NCBI RefSeq assembly: GCF_003711205.1
Contig: NZ_CP031013.1
Location: forward strand, 2,832,501-2,896,500
Reading direction: 5' to 3'
Length of the DNA: 64,000 nt
Source of the DNA: Polaromonas sp. SP1
GTDB lineage: Bacteria > Pseudomonadota > Gammaproteobacteria > Burkholderiales > Burkholderiaceae_C
In this document: positions 15,018 to 24,013 of the stretch, piece by piece
Position numbering within the stretch: position 1 is the stretch's first letter
How the letters are laid out: the number at the start of each line of letters is the position of its first letter
Made by a program: the position numbers and the translations under genes
Notes under the pieces: generated by a model
What the model saw: the letters and a program-made list of their open reading frames with translations, nothing else
Databases searched by the model: none
Told to the model about the DNA's origin: nothing

Positions 15018-15860
15018 CTAGTTCAGAAAATTCCGCAAAGCCGCCTCAATCGCCGCCGCCGTCGCCAAAGGCTTTTCCATCGGAAACAGATGGCTGCCGT
15101 CCAGCATCATGATGCGGCCTTTGGTGACTTTCTCCGTCATCGCCATTCCGACCTGCTTCATCTCCACCGACTGCCGTCCGCCGATAAACGTCACGGGGCA
15201 TTTGAGCGGGTGGCGTTTGAGCAGGGCCTCCAGGTTGTCGGGCAGCGTGTTGTAGATCGCGGTTTCCACGTCGCGGTCAAAGCTCAGCAGCTGCTTGCCT
15301 TCGTCGTCGCCGGTGCCTTCGTAGGTGCCATGCTCGATGTAGTCGCGCAGTACCTGCTCGTCCCAGGCGGCAAAGGCTTTTTTGCTGCGAAAGTGTTCAA
15401 ACACTTCGTCTTTGCCCAGCCACTGGTTTTTGCGTTTGCGGCTGATGGCGCCGGGCGAGATGGCGCCGACCAACTGCGCACGCTTGGCCACGCTGAGGGC
15501 GCGGGCGCGCCAGCCGCCGAGGATGGGGGAATCGACCAGTACCACGCCTTTGACGGGTTGGCCGCCGAGCGCCGGGTTGCGTGCGGCGCACATCAGGCTT
15601 AAAAAGCCGCCCAGCGAATGGCCAACGAGGAAAGCCGGCTGGCCGCACTTTTCAACTTCACGCGCGGTGAAGTCGGCGAGCTGCTGGACGAGGTGGGGCC
15701 AGTTGCTGGTGACGGGGTAGCGCGGGTCGTGGCCGAATTTTTCAACCGCCTTGACCTGGAAGCCGCGTGCTTTCAGGCTCTGGAAGACTGCGCTGTAGGT
15801 GCTGGCGGGGAAGCTGTTGCCGTGCGAGAAGATGACCAGCGGTTTTGTCGAGGAAGGCAC
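15018..15860 (-). CDS. Alpha/beta hydrolase
   Basis: A 280-residue cytoplasmic hydrolase of the alpha/beta fold. The oxyanion segment is VIFSHGNSFPAST near residue 10, the nucleophile elbow is VGHSLGGFLS near residue 79, and the catalytic His is in DGSHLFPMEKP near residue 257. A cap region with KRKNQWLGKDEVFEHF lies between. The family includes esterases and thioesterases; no specific substrate can be assigned. It starts three bases after the stop of the Anbu-type protease gene upstream and may be co-transcribed with it. Confidence 0.88.
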   Translation of the reverse strand: MPSSTKPLVIFSHGNSFPASTYSAVFQSLKARGFQVKAVEKFGHDPRYPVTSNWPHLVQQLADFTAREVEKCGQPAFLVGHSLGGFLSLMCAARNPALGGQPVKGVVLVDSPILGGWRARALSVAKRAQLVGAISPGAISRKRKNQWLGKDEVFEHFRSKKAFAAWDEQVLRDYIEHGTYEGTGDDEGKQLLSFDRDVETAIYNTLPDNLEALLKRHPLKCPVTFIGGRQSVEMKQVGMAMTEKVTKGRIMMLDGSHLFPMEKPLATAAAIEAALRNFLN

Positions 15861-15863
15861 GGC

Positions 15864-16691
15864 TTAAATTAACTTCTCGTCAGGTGTGCTGATCTTCTTC
15901 AGCGGCTCGTGGCGCGTGGCCGGCATCTTCAGCGGGATGTCGGTGTGTGCGTCGTCCCACACCGGGTCTTCGATGCTGTCGAACACTTCGCGCAGCTTCT
16001 GGCCCCAGCTGCTGTGCATCATGCGGTAGTAGGGGTTGTCGTTGTCGATGCAGACGATCTTGTCGCTCTTGTAGGTGTCGGCTTCATAGACCACCAGGTC
16101 CAGCGGGAGGCCGACGGAGAGATTCGACTTCATGGTCGAGTCCATGGAGACCAATACGCATTTGGCGGCTTCGGCCAGCGGGGTGGCGGGGGTGAGCACG
16201 CGGTCGAGTACCGGTTTGCCGTATTTGGATTCGCCGACCTGGAAGTAAGGCGTCTCGTCGGTGGCTTCGATGAAGTTGCCGGCCGAATACATCTGGAAGA
16301 GGCGCATGTTCTCGCCGCGAATCTGCCCGCCGAAGACCAGCGAGACATTGAAGTCGACATCGGCATTTTTCAGCGCTTCGGCATCGCGGTCGTACACGCG
16401 GCGGATCGCCGAGCCCAGTACGCGGGCGGCGTCGAACATGCTTTTGGCGTTCCAGATCGTGATGGGTTCGCCGCCTTCGTGGTCCTTGAGTTGCTCGACC
16501 TGCAGGATTTCGCGGATGGACTGCGAGATCGACAGATTGCCGGCGGACAGCAGCACCATGAAGCGGTCACCCGGCTTCTCGTAAACGATCATCTTGCGGA
16601 AGGTGCTGATGTGGTCCAGGCCCGCATTGGTGCGGGAGTCGGACAGAAACACCAGCCCGGCGTTGAGTTTGGCGGCGACGCAATAAGTCAT
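15864..16691 (-). CDS. Anbu-type proteasome-related peptidase
   Basis: A 275-residue protein of the ancestral beta subunit (Anbu, proteasome-type protease) family. From the ATG at 16691 it begins MTYCVAAKLNAGLVFLSDSR, which places Thr2 as the N-terminal nucleophile and keeps the strand with Asp18/Arg20. Further Ntn-hydrolase features are VLLSAGNLSISQS and VSLVFGGQIRG. The upstream frame extension comes from a GGGGAGATC-type simple repeat and would hide the N-terminal Thr. Anbu genes often travel with alpha-E, transglutaminase and ATP-grasp genes; none is here. It lies 68 bases downstream of mutS on the same strand. Confidence 0.85.
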   Translation of the reverse strand: MTYCVAAKLNAGLVFLSDSRTNAGLDHISTFRKMIVYEKPGDRFMVLLSAGNLSISQSIREILQVEQLKDHEGGEPITIWNAKSMFDAARVLGSAIRRVYDRDAEALKNADVDFNVSLVFGGQIRGENMRLFQMYSAGNFIEATDETPYFQVGESKYGKPVLDRVLTPATPLAEAAKCVLVSMDSTMKSNLSVGLPLDLVVYEADTYKSDKIVCIDNDNPYYRMMHSSWGQKLREVFDSIEDPVWDDAHTDIPLKMPATRHEPLKKISTPDEKLI

Positions 16692-16759
16692 GAGGTGCTC
16701 GGGAAGTGTGGGGGAGGTCGGGGAGATCGGGGAAATCGGGGGAATAGGGTTGCGCTGGT

Positions 16760-19384
16760 TCACGGGGCGATGGAGATTTTTTTCAGGCGGTACAGGGCGT
16801 CCAGCGCCTCGCGCGGGCTCAGGGCATCGGGGTCTATGGTACCCAATGCCTTTTCGACGGCGCTCTGGTCGGGCGCAGCGGCTTCGGGAGGTGCGGCAAA
16901 CAGGTCGACCTGCGCGCGGGCTTCGGTCTGGTGGGCCTCCAGCGCATTGAGCGCGTGGCGGGCGTGGTTGACGACGGCGGCGGGCACACCGGCCAGCTTG
17001 GCCACGGCAATCCCGTAGCTCTTGCTGGCGGGGCCGGGCTCGATGTGGTGCATGAACACGATGTCGGCGCCGGACTCGACCGCGCTCACGTGCACGTTGA
17101 TCGCGCCGTGGTGCTGCGCCGGGAATTCGGTGAGCTCAAAGTAATGCGTCGCAAACAGCGTGAAGGCCTGCGTCTTGTTGTGCAGGTAGGCCGCGATGCC
17201 GCCGGCCAGCGCCAGGCCGTCAAAGGTTGAGGTGCCGCGGCCGATCTCGTCCATCAGCACCAGCGAATGCGGCGTGGCGGCGTGCAGGATTTGCGCGGCC
17301 TCGGTCATCTCGAGCATGAAGGTCGACTGCGCGTTGGCCACGTCGTCGGCCGCACCGATGCGGGTGTGGATGGCATCGATGGGGCCGATGCGGCAGGCAG
17401 ACGCCGGCACATAGGAGCCGACGCTGGCCAGCAAAACGATGAGTGCGACCTGGCGCATGTAAGTCGATTTACCGCCCATGTTGGGGCCGGTGATGACCTG
17501 CATGCGGTGTTTGCCGCTCATGCTGCTGTCATTGGCGATGAAGGAACCGCCGCCGGTTTCGGCCAGGCGCGCCTCCACCACCGGGTGGCGGCCTTGCGTG
17601 ATGTCGATGCAGGGCTCGCGCACAAACACCGGCGCGGCCCAGTTGAGCGTCAACGAGCGCTCGGCCAGCGCGCACAGCGCGTCGAGCGAGGCCAGCGCGC
17701 GCGCCAGGCGGCTGAGCGCGGGGATGAAGTCCTGCAGTTGGTCGAGCAGCTGCTCGTACAGCCACTTCTCGCGCGCCAGGGCCCGCTCCTGCGCCGACAG
17801 CGCCTTGTCTTCAAAGGCTTTGAGTTCGGGCGTGATGTAGCGCTCGGCGTTCTTCAGCGTCTGGCGGCGGCGGTAGTCGTCGGGCACCTTGTCGAGCTGG
17901 CCCTGCGTGACTTCAATATAGAAGCCGTGCACTTTGTTGAACTGCACGCGCAGGTTGGCGATGCCGGTGCGGGCTTTTTCGCGGCCTTCCAGGTCGAGCA
18001 GGAAATCGTCGCAATTGGTCTGGATGGCACGCAGCTCGTCCAGGTCGGCGTCGCAGCCGTGGTTGATGACGCCGCCGTCGCGGATCAGGGCTGCAGGCTC
18101 GTCCAGCACATAGCGGCCCAGCAGCGCGCTGCAGCCTTCGGGCGGCTGCAGGTCTTCAAAAATTTTAGTCAAAAGTGCCGGAAGCCCAGTATCTGCCTGG
18201 ACTGTATGCTCCGTTTTTTGTAGCGTGTCTTTCAGCGCGACCAGCTCGCGCGGGCGCACCTGGCGCAGCGCGATGCGGGCGGTGATGCGTTCGACGTCGC
18301 TGCAGCCCTTGAGTTTGGCGCGCAGGGTTTGCTGCGAGCCGCCGCGCAAATGCGTGATGGCTTCGAGGCGCGCGGCGGCCTGCGCGCGGTCGCGGCGCGG
18401 GGTGAGCAGCCAGCTTTTGAGCGCCCGGCTGCCCATGCCGGTGGTGCAGGTGTCCAGCAGCGAGAACAGCGTGGGCGAATCCTCGCCGCGCAAGGTCTGC
18501 GTTAGCTCAAGGTTGCGGCGCGTGGTTTGCGGCAGCTCGATCAGCTCACCCGAACGCACCACCTGCAGGCCCTGCACATGCGAGAGTGCGCGGCCCTGCG
18601 TGTGCTCGGCATAACCCAGCAGGGCGGATGCGGCGGCGTGGGCGTCGTTCAGCGCTTCGGCGTTCCACGACGCGAGCGAAGCGACCTTGAGCTGGTCCAG
18701 CAGGCGGCGCGCGCCAAGCGCGGCATCAAACTGCCAGGCCGGGCGCGCGGTCGAGGCGCAGCGCTGGCTTTTCAGGCGCTGCTCAAAGGCCGGCGTGACA
18801 TCGATGTTGTAGAGCAGTTCGCTGGGCGCCACGCGCGCCAGCCAGGCTTCGAGCTCGTCATTGGCGCAATGGGCGAGGTGGATTTCGCCCTGCGTCACGC
18901 TGAGCCAGGCCAGGCCGCAGGTGTTGCGCGGGCCCTGGTGCACGGCCAGCAAAATCGATTCGTTCTTGTCGTTCAGCAGTTCGGCGTCGGTCAGCGTGCC
19001 GGGTGTGACGACGCGCACGACTTTGCGTTCGACCGGGCCCTTGCTGGTGGCCACATCGCCGACCTGCTCGCATATCGCCACCGATTCACCGAGCTTGATG
19101 AGTTTGGCGAGGTAGCCCTCCAGCGCATGAAAGGGCACGCCGGCCATCACCACCGGCTCGCCGGCCGACTGGCCGCGCCGCGTCAGCGTGATGTCGAGCA
19201 GGCGCGCGGCCTTTTCGGCGTCGGCAAAAAAGACTTCGTAAAAGTCCCCCATGCGGTAGAAGACCAGCGTGTCGGGGTACTCCGCCTTGATGCCCAGGTA
19301 CTGCTGCATCATCGGCGTGTGGGCCCCCAGCGGCGGCGTGCCGGCGCCGGCGGGCGTGGTGAAGTCATTCGGCTTGGCCGCCAT
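16760..19384 (-). CDS. mutS: DNA mismatch repair protein MutS
   Basis: An 874-residue mismatch-recognition ATPase. The mismatch-binding Phe-X-Glu is in GDFYEVFF (Phe48, Glu50). The ATPase has Walker [10 protein letters not shown] near residue 629 and Walker [17 protein letters not shown] near 710. The C-terminal end carries the oligomerisation helix ([13 protein letters not shown]). The ATG at 19384 is preceded by AGAGGAATC; an upstream in-frame ATG at 19462 adds an unconserved segment. Residues about 387-406, in the lever region, are encoded by a copy of the GCTAT element (18168-18224). Confidence 0.97.
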   Translation of the reverse strand: MAAKPNDFTTPAGAGTPPLGAHTPMMQQYLGIKAEYPDTLVFYRMGDFYEVFFADAEKAARLLDITLTRRGQSAGEPVVMAGVPFHALEGYLAKLIKLGESVAICEQVGDVATSKGPVERKVVRVVTPGTLTDAELLNDKNESILLAVHQGPRNTCGLAWLSVTQGEIHLAHCANDELEAWLARVAPSELLYNIDVTPAFEQRLKSQRCASTARPAWQFDAALGARRLLDQLKVASLASWNAEALNDAHAAASALLGYAEHTQGRALSHVQGLQVVRSGELIELPQTTRRNLELTQTLRGEDSPTLFSLLDTCTTGMGSRALKSWLLTPRRDRAQAAARLEAITHLRGGSQQTLRAKLKGCSDVERITARIALRQVRPRELVALKDTLQKTEHTVQADTGLPALLTKIFEDLQPPEGCSALLGRYVLDEPAALIRDGGVINHGCDADLDELRAIQTNCDDFLLDLEGREKARTGIANLRVQFNKVHGFYIEVTQGQLDKVPDDYRRRQTLKNAERYITPELKAFEDKALSAQERALAREKWLYEQLLDQLQDFIPALSRLARALASLDALCALAERSLTLNWAAPVFVREPCIDITQGRHPVVEARLAETGGGSFIANDSSMSGKHRMQVITGPNMGGKSTYMRQVALIVLLASVGSYVPASACRIGPIDAIHTRIGAADDVANAQSTFMLEMTEAAQILHAATPHSLVLMDEIGRGTSTFDGLALAGGIAAYLHNKTQAFTLFATHYFELTEFPAQHHGAINVHVSAVESGADIVFMHHIEPGPASKSYGIAVAKLAGVPAAVVNHARHALNALEAHQTEARAQVDLFAAPPEAAAPDQSAVEKALGTIDPDALSPREALDALYRLKKISIAP
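18168..18224 (-). repeat. GCTAT element, copy c (in frame in mutS)
   Basis: Minus-strand copy beginning GCTACAAAAAACGGAGCATA, then CAGTCCAGG, and ending ACTGGGCTTCCGGCACTTTT. It is on the sense strand of mutS and encodes about 19 residues (near [18 protein letters not shown]) without breaking the frame. Confidence 0.65.
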
Positions 19385-19525
19385 TGATTCCTCTTGCGTT
19401 GCGTGTGCTGGGCGATGCGCCCTGGCCGCGGCCTGGGCCGGCGCGCGGTCAAAGACCTGCATTATCCAATGCCCCGGCCGGCAAGCCGTTCCAGGAGCGC
19501 TTTGAGTTGCGCTTTCAGGGGCGCT

Positions 19526-20026
19526 TCAATACAGCACGTCGATGGCGATGTTGTCGCCGTAGGTACCAGGCGTCACGTACTGCCCGGCCGGAATGTTGCC
19601 GTAGACCGGGAATACCGTGACCAGGTTGCCGAGCAGGCCGGCTTGCCCGCCGGTGGGCGCGCAGGTGGGGCTCACGCCGTTGCCCCAGACCTGGTTGAAG
19701 CCGGCGTCGCAGAAGACGTTGTAGTTCAGGAAGGCGCTGCCGTTGTTCATGCGGCGCTGCGTGCCCTGCGCCTGGGGGCTCATGCCCAGCTTGACGGTGT
19801 AGGACACATCCTGCCCCAAAATGCCCAGCACGACGCAGGTGACGGTGACAGAGCCGTTGGCGGGGGCACCGATGCTCGTGCTGTAGGTTCCGAACAGCGG
19901 GGCGACGCCCACAACGGTGCAGAGCTGGGCGCTGGCGGGCGGGCTCAAGAGCGTGAGCCACAGGCCCAACGCCGCCAACAGGCCGCGCCACGCGGGGGAA
20001 AAGAAGCGTACGGGAGTGTGTGTCAT
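19526..20026 (-). CDS. Spore coat protein U domain protein, probable Csu-type pilus tip subunit
   Basis: A 166-residue secreted protein with a signal peptide (LLAALGLWLTLLSPPASA) and a spore coat U (SCPU) domain: CTVVGVAPLFGTYS near the mature N-terminus, VTVTCVV, MNNGSAFLNYNVFCD, and a C-terminal PAGQYVTPGTYGDNIAIDVLY that would be the donor-strand-type end. It overlaps the usher stop by ATGA and is last in the operon, the position of the tip adhesin in Csu-type systems. It has only one SCPU domain, where classic CsuE tips have two. GAGGAC precedes the ATG. Confidence 0.85.
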   Translation of the reverse strand: MTHTPVRFFSPAWRGLLAALGLWLTLLSPPASAQLCTVVGVAPLFGTYSTSIGAPANGSVTVTCVVLGILGQDVSYTVKLGMSPQAQGTQRRMNNGSAFLNYNVFCDAGFNQVWGNGVSPTCAPTGGQAGLLGNLVTVFPVYGNIPAGQYVTPGTYGDNIAIDVLY

Positions 20027-22395
20027 GGGATGTCCTCGCATTGCCGTGCCTGAACCGTCATGTCGGCGTCGCCGCCGCCGGGGTTGGGCATGTCGTATTC
20101 GCAGCGCTTGCCGGCATGGGTAATGCTGAAGCTGCGGGCCGGCAGCAGCTCGGCCAGCCACATCCTTCCTTGCCGGTCGATCACGGTTTCGGTGGGCCCG
20201 CCTTCGGCAGCGGCGCGCACCACGGTGCCCGGGGGAAAGTGCCTGCCGTCCGGCGCCAGCGGCGTGACCATGCTGTGCGCCGGCCAGACCTGGGCGTTGA
20301 TGCGAAAGGACACCAGCACGCCGCCGCCCCGGGGCGGCACCACCCGCTGCTCCACCTCGCCGGCCAGCCAGTGGATGGGCCAGCCGGACGGGTCCAGACT
20401 CAAGCGGTTGGACTCCAGCGCCCGCAGGTCGGGCACCAGCAGCATGCCGCGCTCGTCGGTCCGGCCGACGGGCCGGTTCTCGAAGAACACGTCCACGCCC
20501 TGCTCACCGGTAGAGACCATGGCGAAGGCGCCGCGTATCGGCCGGGTCAGGTAGTCCGAACCGCCGGTCCAGAGCACGCCGCTGCGCACGGTGAACTGGC
20601 CGCTGTTGTCGTTCGGACTGGCCCGGCCGCTGAAGCTCAGGTCGGCCTTGTCGATGCTGCGGGTCCAGAAACCGTCTATCGCCGACAGGCCGGGCCGGGA
20701 GTCGCGCGTGGCGCCCAGGCTCCAGCTGCCGTCCTCGGGCGTCAGGCCGCTGTCGTTGTATTGCGCGCGGTTCAGCTGTGCGCCTTCGGTGCTGTTGTGG
20801 CTGGCGTAGACGGCGCGGTTGCGGTTGTTGCGGTCCGGCGCCAGCGGCATGAAGAAAGACAGCATCAGGTTGTTCTGGCTGACGCCGGCAAAGCGTGTGC
20901 GCGTCAGGCTCAGTGCCACGGTGGCCCCGCTTTGCGCAACACTGGTGGACGCCGAGAGCGTGGCGAGTTCTTCGCGCGCGGCGAGTTCGCGCTCGGTCTG
21001 CACGACCGTGAGGCCAAGGTTCCAGCCGGTGATGCCGTTCCACTGGGCCCGCACCAGCCGCTGCATGCGCAGGGCCGCGCGTGTGCCCAGGCCGGGCAGC
21101 GGCCGGGGCGCGCGGGTCCAGTCGGCCACCAGGCGCCACCAGCGGCTGCCGCCGTCGAGGCGGGCCTGCAGGCCGTAGCCCTGCTGCTGCGTGTTGCGGG
21201 CGCCGACAAGGCCGAGGTGGCCGCTCCACAAATCGCCCAGGCGCTGGTCGTAGCCGGCGGACAGCGTTGAGGCGGCCCGGCTCACGAGGCCTTGCGCGCT
21301 GAGGGTGACATCGTGGGTGATTCCGCGCGCGTAGCTGCCCGACACAAAGCCCGGGCCGTAGTGGGCATTGGCGTTGAAGAAGTCTTCACGCTGCAGGCCG
21401 GCGTCGATCCGCCATGCCGAAATGCCGGGCGGCAGCAGCGACACCGGCAGGTAGATCTCGCGCTGCACCGTCACCGGGTTGCCCTGCGCGTCCAGTGTCC
21501 TCACGCTGTAGCTGTTAAAGCCCTGCTGGGCCGGCAGGTTGCGCAGGTCGTAGACGCCGCTTTGCAGGTTCTGCTGGAACTGCAGGTTGTCGTTGACGAA
21601 CACTTCCAGCGGCCCGGCCAGCGCATTGCCGTTGCGCAGCGTGGGCAGCACCGGCGCGAAGTCGCCGGGGCGCAGGTTGCGGTCGGTGCCCCAGGAAACG
21701 CCGGCGAACTGCAGCGACTCGCCCAGCGCCGTCGGGTTGCTGACCGAATCGCCCAGGCGCAGGAAGGTGCCGCTGTCCAGCCATTCGCGCAGCGCATAGG
21801 TTTCATAGCGGGCCACGCGGCCGTAGTTGTTCCACGCCAGGCTGTTGCTGAGGTACCAGCCCCGCGTGTAGGCATAAAAGTCGGCGTAGGCGCTGGGGTT
21901 GAGCCGCCGCTGCGGGTTGTTGTCGGTGTAGTTCAGGGCCAGCTGATAGTTGACGCCGGCGCTTTCCAGGGCGGGGTTCTGCGGCGGGGGCGGTTTGCGG
22001 GCGTCGATCACGCCGGTCGCCTCGCCGATGTCGACGATGGTCAGTATGTCGGTGTCGCGGTCGTGGCGCAGCACCGGGTCGTTGGCTGGGAAGCTGCGAT
22101 AGGTGTTGCCTTCGAACGTGCAGTGTGTGTCGGCGCCCGTGCCTTGACCTCCGCCTGCGCCTGGGACCGGCACCGGTACGAACCAGCCGCCACGCTCGCG
22201 GTCGCGAAAGACCAGCGCTGCCCGCTCGCCCTGCCCCGCTTCGCGCAGCTGCACCACCATGCGGGAGCCTGGCGCCAGGTCCACGCAGTGGCCGCCTGCC
22301 CACGCTGCGGCGGGCAGCAGCAACCCGGCCATGGCGGCCCACGCAGGCGCACCCGCGTTGCGGCGGTTTGTTAGAGGCCCTGGAAGTACATCCAT
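20023..22395 (-). CDS. Outer-membrane usher of a Csu-type chaperone-usher pilus
   Basis: A 790-residue FimD/PapC-family usher that exports and assembles pilin-chaperone complexes at the outer membrane. A signal sequence (AAMAGLLLPAAAWA) is followed by an N-terminal domain with Cys, the beta-barrel (many alternating Tyr/Asn/Arg strands such as YQLALNYTDNNPQRRLNPS and RGWYLSNSLAWNNYGRV), the middle plug segment (GPLEVFVNDNLQFQQNLQSG, YDLRNLP) and a C-terminal region with a Cys pair (GKRCEYD and RQCEDIP). Length is normal for the gamma-3/Csu type. It overlaps the downstream SCPU gene and follows the chaperone gene by 28 bases. Confidence 0.92.
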   Translation of the reverse strand: MDVLPGPLTNRRNAGAPAWAAMAGLLLPAAAWAGGHCVDLAPGSRMVVQLREAGQGERAALVFRDRERGGWFVPVPVPGAGGGQGTGADTHCTFEGNTYRSFPANDPVLRHDRDTDILTIVDIGEATGVIDARKPPPPQNPALESAGVNYQLALNYTDNNPQRRLNPSAYADFYAYTRGWYLSNSLAWNNYGRVARYETYALREWLDSGTFLRLGDSVSNPTALGESLQFAGVSWGTDRNLRPGDFAPVLPTLRNGNALAGPLEVFVNDNLQFQQNLQSGVYDLRNLPAQQGFNSYSVRTLDAQGNPVTVQREIYLPVSLLPPGISAWRIDAGLQREDFFNANAHYGPGFVSGSYARGITHDVTLSAQGLVSRAASTLSAGYDQRLGDLWSGHLGLVGARNTQQQGYGLQARLDGGSRWWRLVADWTRAPRPLPGLGTRAALRMQRLVRAQWNGITGWNLGLTVVQTERELAAREELATLSASTSVAQSGATVALSLTRTRFAGVSQNNLMLSFFMPLAPDRNNRNRAVYASHNSTEGAQLNRAQYNDSGLTPEDGSWSLGATRDSRPGLSAIDGFWTRSIDKADLSFSGRASPNDNSGQFTVRSGVLWTGGSDYLTRPIRGAFAMVSTGEQGVDVFFENRPVGRTDERGMLLVPDLRALESNRLSLDPSGWPIHWLAGEVEQRVVPPRGGGVLVSFRINAQVWPAHSMVTPLAPDGRHFPPGTVVRAAAEGGPTETVIDRQGRMWLAELLPARSFSITHAGKRCEYDMPNPGGGDADMTVQARQCEDIP

Positions 22396-22423
22396 CCGGT
22401 GGCGGGGCGCAGCAAGGGCGCCG

Positions 22424-23092
22424 TTACGGTGTTGCCAGTGGAATCAGGCCGCGGTCGGTTTGCGCGGCGGTTGCGCACAGGGGGCTGTCGGCCCTGAGCA
22501 CGAACTTTTGCCCCGGCGCCAGGCGCGACGCCACTTTCTGCGGGCCTGAGGGGCAGCCCTTGCCCTCCAGGTGCGCCACGCTCAATGTCACATTGCCGGT
22601 GTTGTGGAGTTCTGCCCCCGCGCCGCCGCTGGTGCCTGCCAGCGACAGGCCGGGGCGGGACTGGTGCGGCGCGACAAAGATGGGAATGCCGAGGTTGAAG
22701 ACCATGTTCACCTGCCCCGCGGTGCTGGTCTCAGGCAACTGGCGCACAAACAGCCGGTAAAACCGCTCCGTGTTTTCGCGCGGCCCCGAATAGCGAAAAC
22801 GCACCATGCGGTCTTTGCCGGCCTGCAGGCGAAACGCGGGCGGCGACACTACAAAGTCGGAAGTCGGTTCGTACTGCTCCTGGCCGGCCACCCAGCGCAC
22901 GAGCAGGATTTCAGCCTGGACGCCGGTGGCCTCCTCGCCGCGGTTGCTGACATTGACGCCGGCATATTCGGAGGCGATTTCGAGCTTGACGGAGACCGGG
23001 CTTACGGCCATGGGAATGCCGGCGGCCAGGCAGGCTGCGCCGGGCGGCAGCAGGCAGCCGAGCGCCAGCAGCCATTGCAAATGGCGTGTCAT
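22424..23092 (-). CDS. Periplasmic pilus chaperone
   Basis: A 222-residue PapD/FimC-type chaperone with signal peptide (LLALGCLLPPGAACLAA). Two Ig-like domains are apparent: the first with VSPVSVKLEIAS and RMVRFRYSGPRENTERFYRLFVRQLP (chaperone signature), the second starting after VFNLGIPIFVAP. It caps SCPU pilins by donor-strand complementation and delivers them to the usher. It lies between pilin and usher in the operon. The frame extends upstream into the pilin gene, but the ATG at 23092 fits the signal peptide. Confidence 0.9.
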   Translation of the reverse strand: MTRHLQWLLALGCLLPPGAACLAAGIPMAVSPVSVKLEIASEYAGVNVSNRGEEATGVQAEILLVRWVAGQEQYEPTSDFVVSPPAFRLQAGKDRMVRFRYSGPRENTERFYRLFVRQLPETSTAGQVNMVFNLGIPIFVAPHQSRPGLSLAGTSGGAGAELHNTGNVTLSVAHLEGKGCPSGPQKVASRLAPGQKFVLRADSPLCATAAQTDRGLIPLATP

Positions 23093-23106
23093 GAGCGGGC
23101 CGCCGC

Positions 23107-23610
23107 TCAGTAGACGACGTTGATCTGGACGGTGTCCAGGTAGGTGCCGATGGCGCCGGTCTGGCCGGCCGGCATCTGGCCGTACACCGTAAAGAGCTTG
23201 ACCAGCGTGCCGGTGCCGGCGCTGGACGGCTGGGTGTCCACGCCGGCGGCATTGCCCCAGTTCTGGGTACGGCCGGTGTCGCGGTAAAGGCCGTAATTGA
23301 GCGTGTTGGTCAGGAAGGTGACCTTGCGCGTGGAAGTGGTGCTGCCGGCTCCCAGTCCCTCGTTCAGTCCGACGGTGTAGTTCAGCACGTCGGGTGTGCA
23401 GGTGACGGTGATGGTGGCGGTGCTGTCCAGGATGGCCAGCGCGTAGTTGGTAAAGACCAGTGGGGTGGCCACCACGGCGCATGTGGAGACCACAATGGCG
23501 CTGACGGCAAGCAAACCGGTGGCGTTTGCCGCGTGGCTGGAAGGAGCGGCCGCCAGGCCCGCGAGGGCGAGGGTGACAGCGGCCAGTTTTTTGGATGGAA
23601 CGAATCGCAT
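23107..23610 (-). CDS. Spore coat protein U domain protein, probable major pilin
   Basis: A 167-residue secreted SCPU-domain protein, first gene of the operon. Signal peptide LAAVTLALAGLAAAPSSHA; mature features are AIVVSTCAVVATPLVFTNYAL, ITVTCTPDVLNYTVGLNEG, TNTLNYGLYRD and the C-terminal TYLDTVQINVVY. The first-gene position, the strong GGAGG site before the ATG and the Csu gene order (pilin, chaperone, usher, tip) support a major pilin role. Csu pili mediate attachment to abiotic surfaces in other bacteria; here this is inference. Confidence 0.88.
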   Translation of the reverse strand: MRFVPSKKLAAVTLALAGLAAAPSSHAANATGLLAVSAIVVSTCAVVATPLVFTNYALAILDSTATITVTCTPDVLNYTVGLNEGLGAGSTTSTRKVTFLTNTLNYGLYRDTGRTQNWGNAAGVDTQPSSAGTGTLVKLFTVYGQMPAGQTGAIGTYLDTVQINVVY

Positions 23611-24013
23611 GGAGCCTCCGAAAGTCAAGGGTTGAACCGTTTCGGGGAGATGCGCCCATGCCTTGCGGATTCGCCTTCTCGTCTGTCAAAAGGAAAAGGC
23701 GGGCCAGACCTGATACCAATGCTCCCCTGCACTTACACCACAGTTTTTTTGCTGCACTGGCTACAGCAAAGTGACTGACTTGTTTTTTTCTGCCAACTGC
23801 TTTTCACGCAGTGAAACCATTTAAACGGCATGTTTTGAATTAATCAACACAAAATCCGGTCACGGTCATTTTTTCGCAACTGCCGAGACTACAAATGAGA
23901 ACTTTCTGCCCAAGGAAATTTGCAAAATGTGGTCTTTTGACTTGCATGCAGGCTGCCGAAAAAAGAAAAGCCCGCATGCGCGGGCTTTGTCTTCGAGGCT
24001 ATGGCTTGCCGGG
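23611..24013. other. Promoter region of the pilus operon and suhB terminator
   Basis: About 403 bases with no supported gene. The stretch 23740-23930 is AT-rich compared with the flanks and probably holds the pilus operon promoter on the minus strand; individual boxes cannot be assigned safely. The suhB terminator is at 23959-23988. Confidence 0.5.
23959..23988 (-). terminator. Rho-independent terminator after suhB
   Basis: On the minus strand GCCCGC pairs with GCGGGC (AAAGCCCGCGCATGCGGGCTTT) followed by TTTTCTTTTTT. Confidence 0.85.

Noticed and set aside
16692..16763. Longer Anbu N-terminus starting at 16763
   Set aside because: It is encoded by a GGGGAGATC-like simple repeat, overlaps the mutS stop and would hide the catalytic N-terminal Thr.
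20020..22374. Long plus-strand frames opposite the usher gene
   Set aside because: Composition and lack of motifs mark them as shadows; the minus strand encodes a full usher with signal peptide.
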